From Colius striatus (Eukaryota > Chordata > Aves > Coliiformes > Coliidae), in NCBI RefSeq assembly GCF_028858725.1, contig NC_084761.1:94079971-94143970 (forward strand): a stretch of 64,000 bases of DNA, in the 5' to 3' direction. Shown piece after piece: positions 32,601-43,717 of this stretch; position 1 is the stretch's first letter; each line of letters starts with the position of its first letter. The notes under the pieces are model-generated. The model did not search any database. It was not told the origin of the DNA and was given only the letters and a program-made list of their open reading frames with translations. The position numbers were made by a program, and so were the translations under genes.

Positions 32601-34663
32601 TATTTCAACATCGATTGCTCCATAACCATACAGGCCAGTCAGGCCCTATATGTGCTTTATATGTTCATAAAGATTATCAGTCAGCTCTGCAGGGAACTGA
32701 ATGTCTCATTAAGTCATGCAGGAGCTGGGTGACTCACAGCAGCATCTGCAACCCTGATTAAACAGCTGGATATTTCTGGTGCTCAAATACATGGGTGTTA
32801 TTAACCTGGGTTCCTCAAGGTGGTTGCACAGATGTGGTCACGCCATTGGGTTATCAGTCGTCTCTTCATTAGGTTTCTTTTTTAATCTGATGGTCACTAC
32901 CAGCCTACTCTGGTAGGTCAAAAGTCTGAAAGACATTGTGTTCCCAAACACTTGTCTTGGGATGTAGGTGTGCAGGGGAAGACACAAGCCCTCCCCAGCT
33001 TCCACCGAGAAAAACGTGACAGTAGGACTTCAACTCTAATTAGACATCAGAGAATCCATGCAGGTGCTCTCCCACCAAGACAAGCACTGGAATTTCCACT
33101 GCTCACCTAGTGCCTTGTTATCCCAGGAGCCTTACAATGTGGAGAGGATCCTCTGGCTGCTCTCAGGCTCTGACAGCCACCTGACAAAAGAGCTGATGGA
33201 GAGGTTCAGCGTATCGAAAAGCCTTAAGCTGCCGGGAGATTTGCACAGAAAGGTCAGTTCCTCATGCACGAGGCACCACGTGTGTGCCTGTGGAAGACTT
33301 ACCACTACCAGTGGTTTTCAACTCATTTCCTGGAAAAAAAAACAACGTATTTCATCGAGGAGAATTTCCAACCCAGAAGTGCAGCGTGAGGCCAGAGCAG
33401 ATTTTTCACATCAATGTGTGTGCACAGAGGTGCTAAATCCCTGTTTTTAATTGTTCTGTACAAGAAACCCCTTTTTTCTTCGCAAACTTAATTTACCAAA
33501 TGCCTACAATTATCTGAGTGGGATATGAACCCACTCTGTCCTTGGCCAGCCCAGCCTTGGCATTGACTGTGCACCAGGGCATCGTGCACTGGGCTCAGAC
33601 GGAACACGGTGTTCAGGAGGAGATCTGCTGGGTATGGTGCTGCCATTCAGCCTCAGTAGAGCAGCAAACAGGAGCCCAAACACAAAGCAGAGAGAAATAC
33701 AAGAGAAAAACAAACATTTGAATTGCCAGGCTCTTTGGGTCAGATGCATAGTCCTGCCTCTTCCTATCCAACACACCCCGTTCCCTGCTGAGCATCCTTT
33801 GCCCTGCTTGTGCAGCAGCAAAAGACATACAGAAAAATTGTGTTGCTGAAAGAAGAGCTGTTACACTGAGGGTGGTTTTAGGAGCCCTCAGAAACTCCCT
33901 CAGAGCATGCAAATAGCAGCATAGTGCTGAGGACCTGAGTCTCGGCTCCTCTCCACCCACATTCCCAACACCTGGGGATGGAAACTCCTCCCTTGCATGC
34001 TGTTTCCAGCGGTGCCTCATCCCCCAGCTGTAGCAGCAACCCCTTTAGTCCCTGGGGAACTCCATCCTCCAGTCTCCCAATTTCAACCTGGCTTGCTCAG
34101 TGCTCATGGCATAAGCCCAGCTGTGAAGGTGTGGGGTGGTGATGATGGGGTTGCCCTGTGCCAACCTCCCCCTTTCCCCCTGGACCACAGCTTTCCGAGA
34201 CCCTGCGCTCGTGCTCGGCCTCCGACGAGGACATCGTGCGAGCCATGCGGCACTGCTGGGAGGAGAACGGCTACCTGCTGTGCCCCCACTCTGCTGTGGC
34301 TGCTCACTACCACTACTCACAGCCAGACAGGTAAGGACAGGGGTCAGGAGTGCTGGGAAGCAGAGCATCCTGCAGCATCTCCAGCTCAGGCCTCGCTGAC
34401 ATCAAAAGTTTTCTGGCTTTGCTTTCCTTTCCAGCACGCCCCGCTGTTGCTTAGCTCCAGCCTCCGCAGCCAAATTTCAGGAAGCTGTGCTCCGGGCTGG
34501 CCTAGTGCCCCAGGTTCCTTCTGAAATCACTGCCTTAACAGCCATGGAGACCAGGTGCATCCCCCTGGAGCGAGGGCAGGACTGGGCACAGGCGCTGCGG
34601 GAGCGGGTCGAAGCAGCAGCACGGCGGAAGGGGGTGGCTGGGCAGGGTGGCAAACAGCCCTGA
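26392..34663 (+). CDS. THNSL2: THNSL2, threonine synthase-like 2 (complete, eight coding exons)
   Basis: THNSL2 is a PLP-dependent fold-type II enzyme related to bacterial threonine synthase. The vertebrate protein acts as a phospho-lyase on O-phosphohomoserine and O-phosphothreonine, giving 2-oxobutyrate, and does not make threonine. A splice form of human THNSL2 is the secreted cytokine-like SOFAT. Coding exons are 26392-26614, 27556-27750, 27973-28125, 28871-29101, 30163-30311, 33127-33252, 34191-34330 and 34435-34663. All borders are GT-AG; the joined frame is 1,446 bp, or 481 residues (human about 484). Visible motifs are [20 protein letters not shown] at the N terminus, the PLP lysine K113 in [11 protein letters not shown], the phosphate loop [13 protein letters not shown] (140-152) and PTGGGGN (259-265). 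The C-terminal [15 protein letters not shown] is also typical. No disabling change was seen. It is divergent from FABP1. Confidence 0.97.
26696..26893 (+). mobile_element. CR1 LINE 3' fragment in THNSL2 intron 1
   Basis: It starts around ttagacagtggaac, keeps ctggagatatttaaaagaca and gaggtgctgagggacatggg, and ends attctatgattct at 26893. It begins about 80 bp after the exon 1 donor. Confidence 0.9.
27204..27217 (+). promoter_or_regulatory. CTCF-like motif in THNSL2 intron 1
   Basis: ccacaagagggcag matches 13 of 14 positions of CCASYAGRKGGCRS; only the Y position differs. Orientation is opposite to the motif at 22895-22908. It is an inspection match only. Confidence 0.35.
27556..27750 (+). 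CDS. THNSL2: THNSL2 coding exon 2 (PLP lysine)
   Basis: The exon is 195 bp. It completes an aspartate codon and encodes residues 76-139 plus one base. [20 protein letters not shown] carries lysine 113, the expected Schiff-base residue, followed by [17 protein letters not shown]. Acceptor ttttctacctag, donor gtgagt. Confidence 0.97.
27973..28125 (+). CDS. THNSL2: THNSL2 coding exon 3 (phosphate-binding loop)
   Basis: The exon is 153 bp. [19 protein letters not shown] starts at residue 140; the glycine and serine-rich loop binds the PLP phosphate in this fold. [20 protein letters not shown] follows. Acceptor actttgaaacag, donor gtaggt. Confidence 0.97.
28126..28870. other. THNSL2 intron 3
   Basis: It contains a short CR1 tail (28448-28534); nothing else was recognised. 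Confidence 0.7.
28448..28534 (+). mobile_element. CR1 LINE 3' tail fragment
   Basis: acctactctgggtggtcctg, then ggttggactagatgatcttt and gagattctgtgat: only the last ~90 bp of a CR1 element. Confidence 0.8.
28871..29101 (+). CDS. THNSL2: THNSL2 coding exon 4
   Basis: The exon is 231 bp, residues 192-267 plus split ends. It encodes [39 protein letters not shown] and a glycine-rich loop PTGGGGNIT. Acceptor ccttttggcag, donor gtgaag. Human has PTGAAGN in the loop; the bird reading has four consecutive glycines. Confidence 0.96.
29102..29926. other. THNSL2 intron 4, upstream part
   Basis: Unique-looking sequence. ORFs at 29343-29759 (minus) show no family signature. Confidence 0.6.
29927..30128 (+). 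mobile_element. CR1 LINE 3' fragment abutting THNSL2 exon 5
   Basis: gaagaatttgttccctgaga through gtgatgggcttggcagtgcg to the tail gaaatgattctat, ending at 30128. It lies only 34 bp before the exon 5 acceptor, so the branch-point region is inside or next to it. Confidence 0.9.
30163..30311 (+). CDS. THNSL2: THNSL2 coding exon 5
   Basis: The exon is 149 bp, residues 269-317 after a split alanine. [20 protein letters not shown] and [19 protein letters not shown] are conserved, ending TLASAMDIQ. Strong acceptor cttcttttttctttccag, donor gtatgt. Confidence 0.97.
30312..32267. other. THNSL2 intron 5, upstream part
   Basis: About 2 kb without recognisable repeats or exons. Confidence 0.6.
32268..32476 (-). 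mobile_element. CR1 LINE 3' fragment
   Basis: Left end gatcacagaatcacagaatc, then ctggaagggaacttcagaga and gtctccagagaaggagactc. Minus strand, about 210 bp, with truncation inside the ORF2 tail. Confidence 0.9.
32477..33126. other. THNSL2 intron 5, downstream part
   Basis: Nothing recognised apart from the exon 6 acceptor at its end. Confidence 0.6.
33127..33252 (+). CDS. THNSL2: THNSL2 coding exon 6
   Basis: The exon is 126 bp, 42 codons, phase 0 at both ends. [20 protein letters not shown] matches the mammalian [18 protein letters not shown] region; [13 protein letters not shown] follows. Acceptor ccttgttatcccag, donor gtcagt. Confidence 0.96.
33253..34190. other. THNSL2 intron 6
   Basis: No repeat or RNA gene is recognised. 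A short aaaaaaaaa run occurs near 33334-33343. Confidence 0.6.
34191..34330 (+). CDS. THNSL2: THNSL2 coding exon 7
   Basis: The exon is 140 bp, 46 codons plus two bases. [20 protein letters not shown] leads to [20 protein letters not shown]. Acceptor ccctggaccacag, donor gtaagg. The sequence after HYHY is shorter than in human, where a few extra residues precede STPRCC. Confidence 0.96.
34435..34663 (+). CDS. THNSL2: THNSL2 terminal coding exon 8
   Basis: One base completes the serine; 75 codons and a TGA at 34661-34663 follow. [20 protein letters not shown] is strongly conserved. The extreme C terminus ([15 protein letters not shown]) is divergent, as it is between mammals. Confidence 0.96.
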
Positions 34664-34890
34664 GCTGCTGTGGCACGGAGGGCCAGTGCCTCCCAGGGCT
34701 CAGCATCCACTCCCAGGAGAGACCTGTGTTATACTGGGAGAGGGTCCTGCACTCTTCATGCAGTGAATTAATAGCAAGAACACGCTTTGTGGTAATAGAG
34801 ACTGTTTCCTAACGTTTCCAGTCAAGGGCTTTGCAATTGTATCTGCTTTTCCCTAGAAACTCATTAAAACTGATTGAAACTCTGAGTAAA
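34664..34890 (+). other. THNSL2: THNSL2 3' untranslated region (probable)
   Basis: ATTAAA at 34863-34868, about 200 nt after the stop, is the likely polyadenylation signal. No AATAAA is found nearer. The exact end is inferred. Confidence 0.5.
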
Positions 34891-35040
34891 CCTGCCTGCT
34901 CTATCGTTACTAGCCCTTCCCTCAGCATTACACACAGTCACCATCTTGGGAGCATTACCCAGCAATTCTGTCCCAGTGATCCCAGTAGCACCTGAGGTGC
35001 TCAACGGGAAACACGGGCAGGGTTGGAGTGGATCTGCCTT

Positions 35041-35443
35041 AGAATCATAGAATGGTAGGGGTTGGAAGGGACCTTTAGTCCAACCCCCCTGCAGAAGCAG
35101 GTTCACCTAGATCAGGTCACATAGGAACATGTCCAGGTGGGTCTTGAAGATCTCCAAGGAAGGAGCCTCCACAACCCCTCTGGGCAGCCTGTGCCAGGGC
35201 TCCCTCACCTGAACAGTGAAATAGGTTTTTCTTATGTTTAAGTGGAATTTTTTGTGTTCCAGCTTCACCCCATTCCCCCTTGTCCTGTTGCTAGCTACTA
35301 TAGAAGAAAGGGATGTCCCAACCTCCTGACACCCACCCTTTAGATATTTATAAATGTTAATAAGATCTCCCCTCAATCTCCTCTTCTCCAGAATAAACAG
35401 CCCCAGTTCCCACAGCCTTTCCTCGTATGAAAGATGTTCCAAG
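35041..35443 (-). mobile_element. CR1 LINE 3' fragment, young-looking subfamily
   Basis: agaatcatagaatggtaggg starts the reverse-complemented tail, directly after the THNSL2 3' flank. The minus strand still encodes [20 protein letters not shown] and GDLINIYKYLKGGCQEVGTS without a stop over about 110 codons. Apart from a ~12-bp gap near its left end it closely matches the copy at 5998-6368. Confidence 0.93.
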
Positions 35444-36926
35444 ATGCCTTACCCACCCCTGTAATTTAAGCAGGGCCAGGAAACATTCCCAGGCATTGAA
35501 ACTTGCTCAGTGATGGTGTTAAATAGCAGATGTTCTCCCTGGACATGTTCATATCAAGGAGCTGCTTTGCAGCGCTGTATCTTGCAGCTTTTTGTCCCAG
35601 TCCTGCTGCAGCCTCTTCCTGGGCAACTTCCACTGAAACAAATAGGAAATGGGAAATTCCCCTTATCTTCTGCCTGAAACTTCAGGTCTCTCAATACCAC
35701 ATTCCCATCACATATATATAAATATATAAATACCTCATGTGGGAGCTGCCTCCACAAGCCATGCATCTGGCAGGAACCTCTTGTGCCTAAAAAGGGAAAA
35801 GGGGAAAAAAAAAAGAGAAGGGAATAATTAGACCAGGGGGGAAAAATCCCCCTTTGCCATCAAAAAAATTCCTCCTTTGACATCAAAGGAAGTCCCGTAA
35901 TGGGAGGATTAATTGGAAGGTTTAGTGGCATTTAGCAGGGTAAAAGCAAAGGCTGTGAAGTGAATCAGCATGGGATGTTGCAGAATGTGTGGGATGAGTG
36001 GGAAGCTCTGCCTTGGCTGCAAACAGCTTTTCTGGCACATGGGCAGACTTCTCAGCTATCCCCAGCATGGGCAGCCCTGTGCCACCTCCTTCCACCCCAC
36101 CAAAACCCCTCAGGAGAACAGAGACCTGTGTCTCCTCCAAGGTGGGAGCTGAGGCTGCCCTGTTTCAATCAGTGGGGATGAGGGGGACAATTGAAAACTG
36201 CAAAACCCCACAGCACTGGGATGCTGGATGGTTTTAATTCTGGCAGCTCCATGTATACAGCTGTTGGGAGGAAAATGGTGGTGGGGTCCAGGAAAGGTCT
36301 GCATCATGAAGCCATCATTCACACCTCTTTAAGAGCCAAGCTGGCCAGCAAACTACATTTTATTTAAGCAGCAAAACAGCCCCGTCCTCAGGAACAGCCT
36401 CAGGATGGCTTTGCACAGGAGTGAGGCGCAGCAAGTCACTGGTGGTGCTGATGAGAAACCCTCCTGATCCCATTTGACCCCTGGGATAGGCTGACCCTTT
36501 CCTTGATGCACATTATACTCATTGGACTCCACTGCTCTGAATAGCTGCCTCCCCATACCTTGTGGTTCTTGGCCAGGGATGGCTGCCCAGTTGTAATTTA
36601 GCCCTTAATCATAGCTTAAGACACTTTGTGAAGGGGGAGAGGCTTAAAATTGCACTCAGCTCTGCATCCAAGTGAGAGGTTGCAAATCCAGCTTGCTGGC
36701 TGGATGGGAGGAGGAGGAGCAGGGTAGGGGGAGGATGAGAGAGTGGACCTTGGAAGGATGGGCCAAGGAGTGCTGGAAATACAGCTTGCCACAGCTTTGG
36801 TGTGTTTTGCAAACAGAAAGCATAGTGGACACATTCCACAATCCCATCTCAGTGCCCTAAAGCAGCTGGATTTGTCTTTACTGTCCATCCTCACTGCAGA
36901 TGATGCCCATATGGGATGAAGACTAG
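35444..36926. other. Intergenic region downstream of THNSL2
   Basis: No gene recognised. It contains a TA-rich run (35714-35733), an inverted repeat with TCF/LEF-like half-sites (35850-35890) and otherwise unique sequence. Confidence 0.6.
35850..35890. repeat. Short direct and inverted repeat with CTTTGA/TCAAAG half-sites
   Basis: cctttgccatcaaa is followed about 24 bp later by cctttgacatcaaa. The second is the core of a perfect 8-bp inverted repeat, tcctttga-ca-tcaaagga, at 35873-35890. ATCAAAG matches the TCF/LEF consensus WWCAAAG. Function is unproven. Confidence 0.5.
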
Positions 36927-37563
36927 GGGTTGACCTACTGGAGAGCAGCTCTGCAGAGAGAGATCTGGGAGTCCTGATTGACAATAAGCTAACCATGAGC
37001 CAGCAATGTGCCCTCGTGGCCAAGAAGATCGATGGCAGCCTGGGATGCATCAAGAGTGCGGGCAGTAGGTCAAGTGAGGTTCTGCTCCCCCTCTATTCTG
37101 CCCTGATGAGGCCTCATCTGGAGTCCTGTGTCCAGTTCTGGGCTCCTCAGCTCAAGAGGGACAGGGAAGAGCTGGAGAGAGTCCAGCACAGGGCCACCAA
37201 GATGATCAGGGGATTGGAGCATCTTCCTTATGAGGAAAGGCTGCGGGAACTGGGGCTGTTTTGTCTGAAGAGAATGCTGAGAGGGGACACTTTTTTCTGT
37301 TGTTTCAATTGACAGGACATGGAGTAATGGACAAAAGCTAGAACAAAAAAAAGTTTCACTGGAACATAAGAAAAACCTGTTGAGGTGAGGGAGCCCTGGC
37401 CCAGGCTGCCCACGGAGGGTGTGGAGGCTCCTTCTCTGGAGGTTTTCAAACCCACCTGGACAAGTTCATGTGCTCCCTGATGGAGGGGAATCTGATTTAG
37501 CAGGGTGCTGGGCTGGGTGAGCTTTAGAGTTCCTTTCCAGCCCCCACCATTCTGAGAGTCTGT
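36927..37563 (+). mobile_element. CR1 LINE fragment with ORF2 C-terminal remnant
   Basis: Plus-strand residues [40 protein letters not shown] and [20 protein letters not shown] are visible, with a frame break near 37280-37330. The tail ends cattctgagagtctgtgagg. Non-functional and 5'-truncated. Confidence 0.92.
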
Positions 37564-39067
37564 GAGGAGGGGTTTAATACTCAGCCATCCCTGAAGGTAC
37601 CCCTATGGGGTGCTGCTTATTCCTCCCATCCAAACCAGATGTCTTTTGTTCAGGGTGCTGTGAAAACCCTCCCTGTGATTTTTGGGGCAGAAGTGCAGCA
37701 GGAAAAGCCTGTTTCACACCTGGAGAGAAGGCAGAGGGAGCAGAGACAGGCTTGTTTGGCAGAGGACAATGTGTGGCCATGTGTGGCAGCGCAGGTGCCC
37801 AGGATGTGGGGGTGAACTTGGCCTCGTGGGCATGCTGTATCCTACCATGGCATCCCTGGCTGCTCCCACACAGAGAGTTACCACTTCAGCTGCAAAACGA
37901 GTGTTTGAGGCTCTGCTTTCGATGGACAGATGGAAAATGGAGGGAGGAAAGTGGTGCAGAAAGGTGATACTTCCTCACCCAGCACTTTGACAGGTGGCTG
38001 CGGGCTCAGGCAGCTTCACATGCTCCTGGCGTTAACGATATGTTAGTTCTGCACCTTCCAGAGCTGATCACAAATCCAGGCCAGACTTGGGAATAATTCA
38101 TCTCATACATCAACTGCTTACACTTTTCTTCAGGAAAAATTCCAATTTCAGGTCCCTCAGCCCGAGCAGATCTGACCCATGTGATCCAGGAGACAGTAAC
38201 ACTCATTCTCTGCAGAGACCCATGTTCCCACAGACATGAGGACACCCTTCATTCACACTGAGGGACATGGCTTGGGTGTGTTCCTGACACTGACCTCAAA
38301 GAGGAAGCAATGTGTCAGAGTGGAGATGCAACGTGTTGGGTTGGAAATACAATTGGGATAGAGGAATAAGATCCCCCATGGCTCAGCTGGAGGTTTTTGG
38401 CCAATAGCATTCATGTACCACAGCATCTTGCTGTCCTGTAGCTGTCTGCTGGTGTGTCCAACAAGATGTTGGGGTATCTGTCCCAGGGTGAGTTGGGATC
38501 TATCTGGTTACACATGGGGTCTGCCTTTTAAGCCATCTACCTCTAAGCTAGCAGCCATTGTCCCATGGAGACAGCAGCAGCAGAGCCATGCTGTGGTTCT
38601 TCAACCATTAACAGTGCCATTAAGAGTGCTATTAATTAAAGGAGGGCATAGCATGGCTGTCTGCAGCACTGGCTGAGCTAAGATTCAAGGAGGTATAAAA
38701 ATCCTCGATGGGCAGTGGGTGAGGGTGTTATTTCCCACAAGCAGAGCAGTTCAGCCTTCCCCCATTCTTTGCCACCACGTCCATCCCCATCTTCCAACTC
38801 ATGGCTGCACACCCCATCCCTGCCACCCAAGGAACTGATTTTGGGGCATTTCCTCCACTGATCAGTGTGTCGTGTCCTGCTCCAGCAGTACCTTTATGGG
38901 CTGGGAAGGAGGAGTCCACAACATGGTGAATGCTTTAAAACAGTTCTGAAGCAGCTTTGAGAGCTGAATTATTATTTATAACACCCTGGGGGCACTGTGT
39001 AATTTATGGACAGGTATGAAGACAAGTAGGCGCTCAGACATGGGGATGAGCCCAGCGTAAATGCCAA

Positions 39068-39102
39068 GATAGAAAGATAGATAGATGGATAGATGAAGAT
39101 AA
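39068..39102. repeat. Imperfect (GATA)n microsatellite
   Basis: gatagaaagatagatagatg followed by gatagatgaagataag: a short degenerate GATA tetranucleotide run. Confidence 0.85.
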
Positions 39103-39214
39103 GCTCCTTGGCCAGGAGAGCTGGAGATTGAAAAGCCTGTTCTTATAGATCCCTGCTGTCCTAGGGTAATACCTGCTATCCCAGTACTCTCACTCCATAA
39201 AAAGTCAACTCAAA

Positions 39215-39420
39215 TCTAGTGCAAAGAATTTGTTTACTCCTTTTTTAAATTAATGTATCCCAAGTGCAAGGAAGGGGGGGAAAAAAAAAGAAAGAAAAGA
39301 GTTGCTTTGTTGTTGCAATTTGCTGCTAGGCATTCCTATGTGTGCTAATGATAAGTATTAATTAAATAGCTTGCTGTTGTCTTTTAAATGCAGTTCTTTC
39401 AGGCTGTAATTAAACACAGA
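39215..39420. promoter_or_regulatory. Candidate conserved non-coding element
   Basis: AT-rich, non-repetitive block with a forkhead-type ttgtttac and many homeodomain-type TAAT/ATTA cores (taatgataagtattaatta, ctgtaattaaac). Conservation is inferred from texture alone. Confidence 0.25.
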
Positions 39421-42400
39421 CACCCAGCCCTTTCTGTCTGCATAGAAAGAGGCAGGCAGGCCTCCCCAGCTCTGCACTTCTTTCCTTGTAGCAGGAGGGA
39501 AGTGGAAAATGAGGCAAAACCAGTTTCCATTGAAAACTCACCACCCTGTACATGTCCTTCACTGGGGGAAAGCAACCAGCTCAAGGAAATTAAAGGAATG
39601 CGACTTCCAAGATCCCAGCCCTGCAATCAAAGTAAGTTTATATGCCCTTAAGATCTTGCAGCTTCATACATTTTAAAGGCAGAGGAGATCAGTTTGTTTG
39701 ATCTCCAGCTCAATACAGGCTGTTGAACATCACTCTGCCCGTGTTCATCGAGCTCAGCAACTTGTTGGCTTATGAACAGCTTGATCTGGAGATAGGAGTT
39801 CATCCTTCTCAACTTGCTTCTTGGCTTCCCCGTTTAGGTTTTTTTCACCCTTGCTGTGAAAAACCAGGCACTGCTGTAAATACCCATCCCCCTGCTGCTC
39901 CCGTGGTGGATCTGAACCTCCAAGGGCAGGGTATGCTTCCTGGGGAGTCCTGAGCTCCTACCAGCCCTGCTCCCCAGCTTCAGACAGAAACTCAGTACTA
40001 AAGCCCTCTAGAAATGCAAATAAAAAAAGTCATGTGCTCACATGATGGAGAGCAACCCCCAGATCAATTTTGCCCTGTGCCCACAACGCTGAAAGGCAGC
40101 TACACCTGTCCCTGCCCTCAAAGGCAATTGGGCTTTGCTTATCTAAATTGCTGCTGCTAATCAATAAATACATGAAGAGGTGCTGGCCCTCTGCTGCATC
40201 ACTTATCAGAGTGATGCTCCTCTGCCTTGATGGCTCCACATACTTCTTAGGATAAAACAGCCAAGGCCTGTCTGGGGTCCTATCACCTCAAGGTTGGGTT
40301 TGCTGGCGGCTTTTCCATCCCCACCAGCCCCTTGGCTGTGGTTTTCATAGAGCCAGAGAGGTGCTCATGAGGAGTGGGGAACACAGAAGGGGGCCCAGGA
40401 CCTTTTGCAGGCTCCTTCCCTGATTAGGGGAGCACAGGTGGGAACATCCCTGGGGCTGTCAATGGTAAACAGCAGCAGAAGTGGCTCAGAAGAGGATGTT
40501 TTTTCTCATCATTTGTATTTTAGAAATGAAAAAGGGAGAGAAATGAGAAGGGAAAAAGTGGGAGGGGGAAAAAAAAGAAAAAGTGAAGCTAGTTTGCATT
40601 CAGAAATTAAGTATTTAATTGAACAGGAATTTGAATTGGTTTGGATTGTAATGAAAGTCTTTGTTCCACCAAAAACGAGCTGGTTTTGAGCAGAAACTTG
40701 TAAAAAAGATTTGAAACTCAAAAATAAAAGGTATTTTGAAACCCAAATGACTGACTTTTAGCCCAAATGGTTAAAGTTGTGGTTGAGTTTTGGGTCAGGG
40801 GGCAAATTTATAAAACCTGGAAAATTTCAAAACCTTTTAAACACCAAATCACATAAAAAAAAGATGATACACAGGAGAGAGGAAAAGAGCCAGAGGGATG
40901 GAAAGGAGAGGAGGCAGCAACTGCCCTGTGTGACTCTGTCCTTGCCCTGACACCCCTGAGATCACCCCAAGCGCTTTAAGATCACGAGATACTGAGAACA
41001 AAGGGTTTGTGTTCTCTTTTTTACTCTCTAGTTCCCTGCCTTTTGAGACTCACAGTGCTGCTCAGCATTTGAGCACGAGGTAGAAACTGCTTAAAAGAAG
41101 GCAGGGTGGAAAAATCACATATAACTAAACTCCAGGTGGGTGATGCTTTCAGAAAAATACCAAAAATAATGATTCCTGGGGAGAGAAGACCATAAAATAA
41201 GAAGTGATGAGCACAGGAGGGCAGTGCTATTACATTTAACTCTTTGCTATCCATTCCTTGGCACTTGGTCTGGGACTCCTTGAGGAGAGAGCATCGTGGA
41301 TGTTGGCACAGCCTTTTGCACGTGAATGTGGAACAGCGGTGGGCTGCTGCAGTGAAGGATGGGGAGGCCTGAAGGGGCTGTGTGTGAACTGTGAACATAA
41401 CCTGATTTTGGTACCTGACGTGTGGAACAGAGCAGGACTCGCTGTGCTACATCCTGGAGGGACAAGGAAGGAGGGAGGTGTCATTTCTGCTGTTGAATTT
41501 TATAGTTAGTGCTTTAAGCAAAAGAGTAGCTTCTGAGGATGGGATCTTTTCCATCATTGACTTTCTGTGTGTCCCTGAGGAGCACCAAGATGGGGTGAGG
41601 CCTGAGGAGACCCTCCCACAGCCTACCCAGCCCTTGGCCTGGGTGCTGCCGTGGGGATGAGTCCTGGGGTCCCACACTGGCTGGGGACTGGGTTGCTGCC
41701 ACCTCCTCACCCTGAGCATGGTCCTGGGCAGCTCTGCTCGGTCCCTACCTGCAGCAGCATCCAGCCCCTGGGAGCTCCTCGCTTCCGCTCCGCCGGGATG
41801 CTTGTGGGGATTAGCCAAGCTATGCTCCCTAAAACCATCACATGCGTTTCAATAGTGTTAATTGTTGCCTTTCAGATAATTACAGGCTGGAGGGAGCGGA
41901 CAGGAAGAGCCCTGTGGATTTGCACCGGGGCTCGGGCACAGCGTTGTGTACGCTACAGGAGATTTGCCACTTTAAGCAGTGTTTTTCCTGCCTGGGAGAG
42001 CTGTTTGCATACCTCAAGCAGGGCAGGACCCCAGGTCCCCACTCCCTATGGCTGAAAAAACTGGAGCAAGGGGTCCTCTTGCCTCAGGGGAGAGTGTTTC
42101 CCAGCACCAGGCTTGGCAGATAATGACTCTTGCTCATTTAAGGCACGGTTTTTTTCCCTCCTTCTCAAGCCATTTCAGAAGGGAACACACACATGAAGTG
42201 AACAGGATGCCAAGAATCAGACCCACGGTGGGGCAGGGAGCACCCAGGGCCCCCTTGGCCAGAGATGAGGCATTGTCATTACCCAGCACTCTCCTTGGCT
42301 CTTAGTGATGTGAACCATACTTGTCTTTTTCAAGGATGTTCTGGTTTGTCCTTTTCCCTTGCTGCCTGTCCATCCTCCATCTCCAGAGAACACGTATTCC

Positions 42401-43663
42401 TGATTTTAAAGGGAGATATCTCAGTCCCTCCTGTAGCCTGGACTAATTCAATATTGAGTGAGGAGCACAGCAACTGCTTTTCCCTTGTTTGCACCTTTCT
42501 TGCAATTATTTTGTTGGAGCTCCCTGCTGGGGAGCAGGACAGGGACAACGTGACTTCCCAGGAGATGCCTGGCCATAGAGGAGCCAGGTCAGCACTGAGG
42601 ACCCCTCTCAGGGCATAGATCTTCCCCAGGGCTAGCCATATCCACAGGGTTTCCCTTCTAAAAATGCTGCAGCCTCTTTCAGTCCCCTAATAAACTGCCT
42701 CTTTTTCAGTCCCCTAATGAACTGCCTCTTAAGCACCCAACATTAGAGCATCCAAGCTAATCCATATGGACTGGCATGCCCAAGGGCACCAGTGTGTTTT
42801 TCTCACCAGGCTGTTGCTTTGCTGTTGTTTAAGGTGTTGCTGCTCACAAGTGGTTTGTTCACATCCCTCTGATGGAGAGGACCAGCCTAGCCACGCAGCA
42901 GCAGCTGTAGTGCATGATGCTGAACCTGGAGGGCTTTGCTCTCACCCATCTGACTTTGAACTGAAGAGGGTGAGGAGTGCTCCCTGCCTTGTCCTGGTGC
43001 CTTCCCCATCAGGAGATGGGAAACCCCCTACCTTTCAAATATTTCCTTCCCAAATGAGGAAAAACAGCTCAAACCTCATTTCTTTCTTGAGATCATCTCC
43101 AGCTGGATGTGTCAGCATGAAGCCCAGCAAGGGGTTCTTGCCCTTGCACTTGTAGTAGCCTCTTTATCATGGGTGCATTTAAAAATGAAGACAAGATTTT
43201 ACCTGATGTAAGAAATTGCTCTAGTTCAAGGTGCTGACTTGCAGGACGTCTCATGGCTGGTGTGGTTTAGAGAATCAGGCTGGTTACTCACAGACATCGA
43301 ATCCAGCAGGTAATGAAGGGGGGATGTGGGGCCTGACACACCGAGGATGGGATTTGTTTTAGTGTTTAATCCACAGAAATCCATTGAGTAGCACTTCCTC
43401 TAAATTGCTGCTTTCTCTCCACCCTGACTCTAACTTGGAAATAATTCCAGCAGGAAAAAAAAAGGTGAAAACAGCTCAAATTCTAAAATGCAGTGAAGGA
43501 CAGGTGGCTCCTGGGTGCAGGTGGAAGGGACTGGGGATGGGTCCCATTACTGCTGCCAAGGTGAGTTTTGGAGATCTTCTCTGCCCTCCTTGTGGGGCTC
43601 AGACCTACATCTGCAGGCAGTGGGTTTAGATGTCAAACCCACCCCAAAGCCAGAGCTCCTGGA

Positions 43664-43717
43664 GGATGGGATGGGATGGGATGGGATGGGATGGGATGGG
43701 ATGGGATGGGATGGGAT
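43664..43717. repeat. (GGGAT)n microsatellite
   Basis: About eleven near-perfect copies of the pentamer gatgg/gggat. It stays open in all plus frames, which explains the DGMGW ORFs there. Confidence 0.95.
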
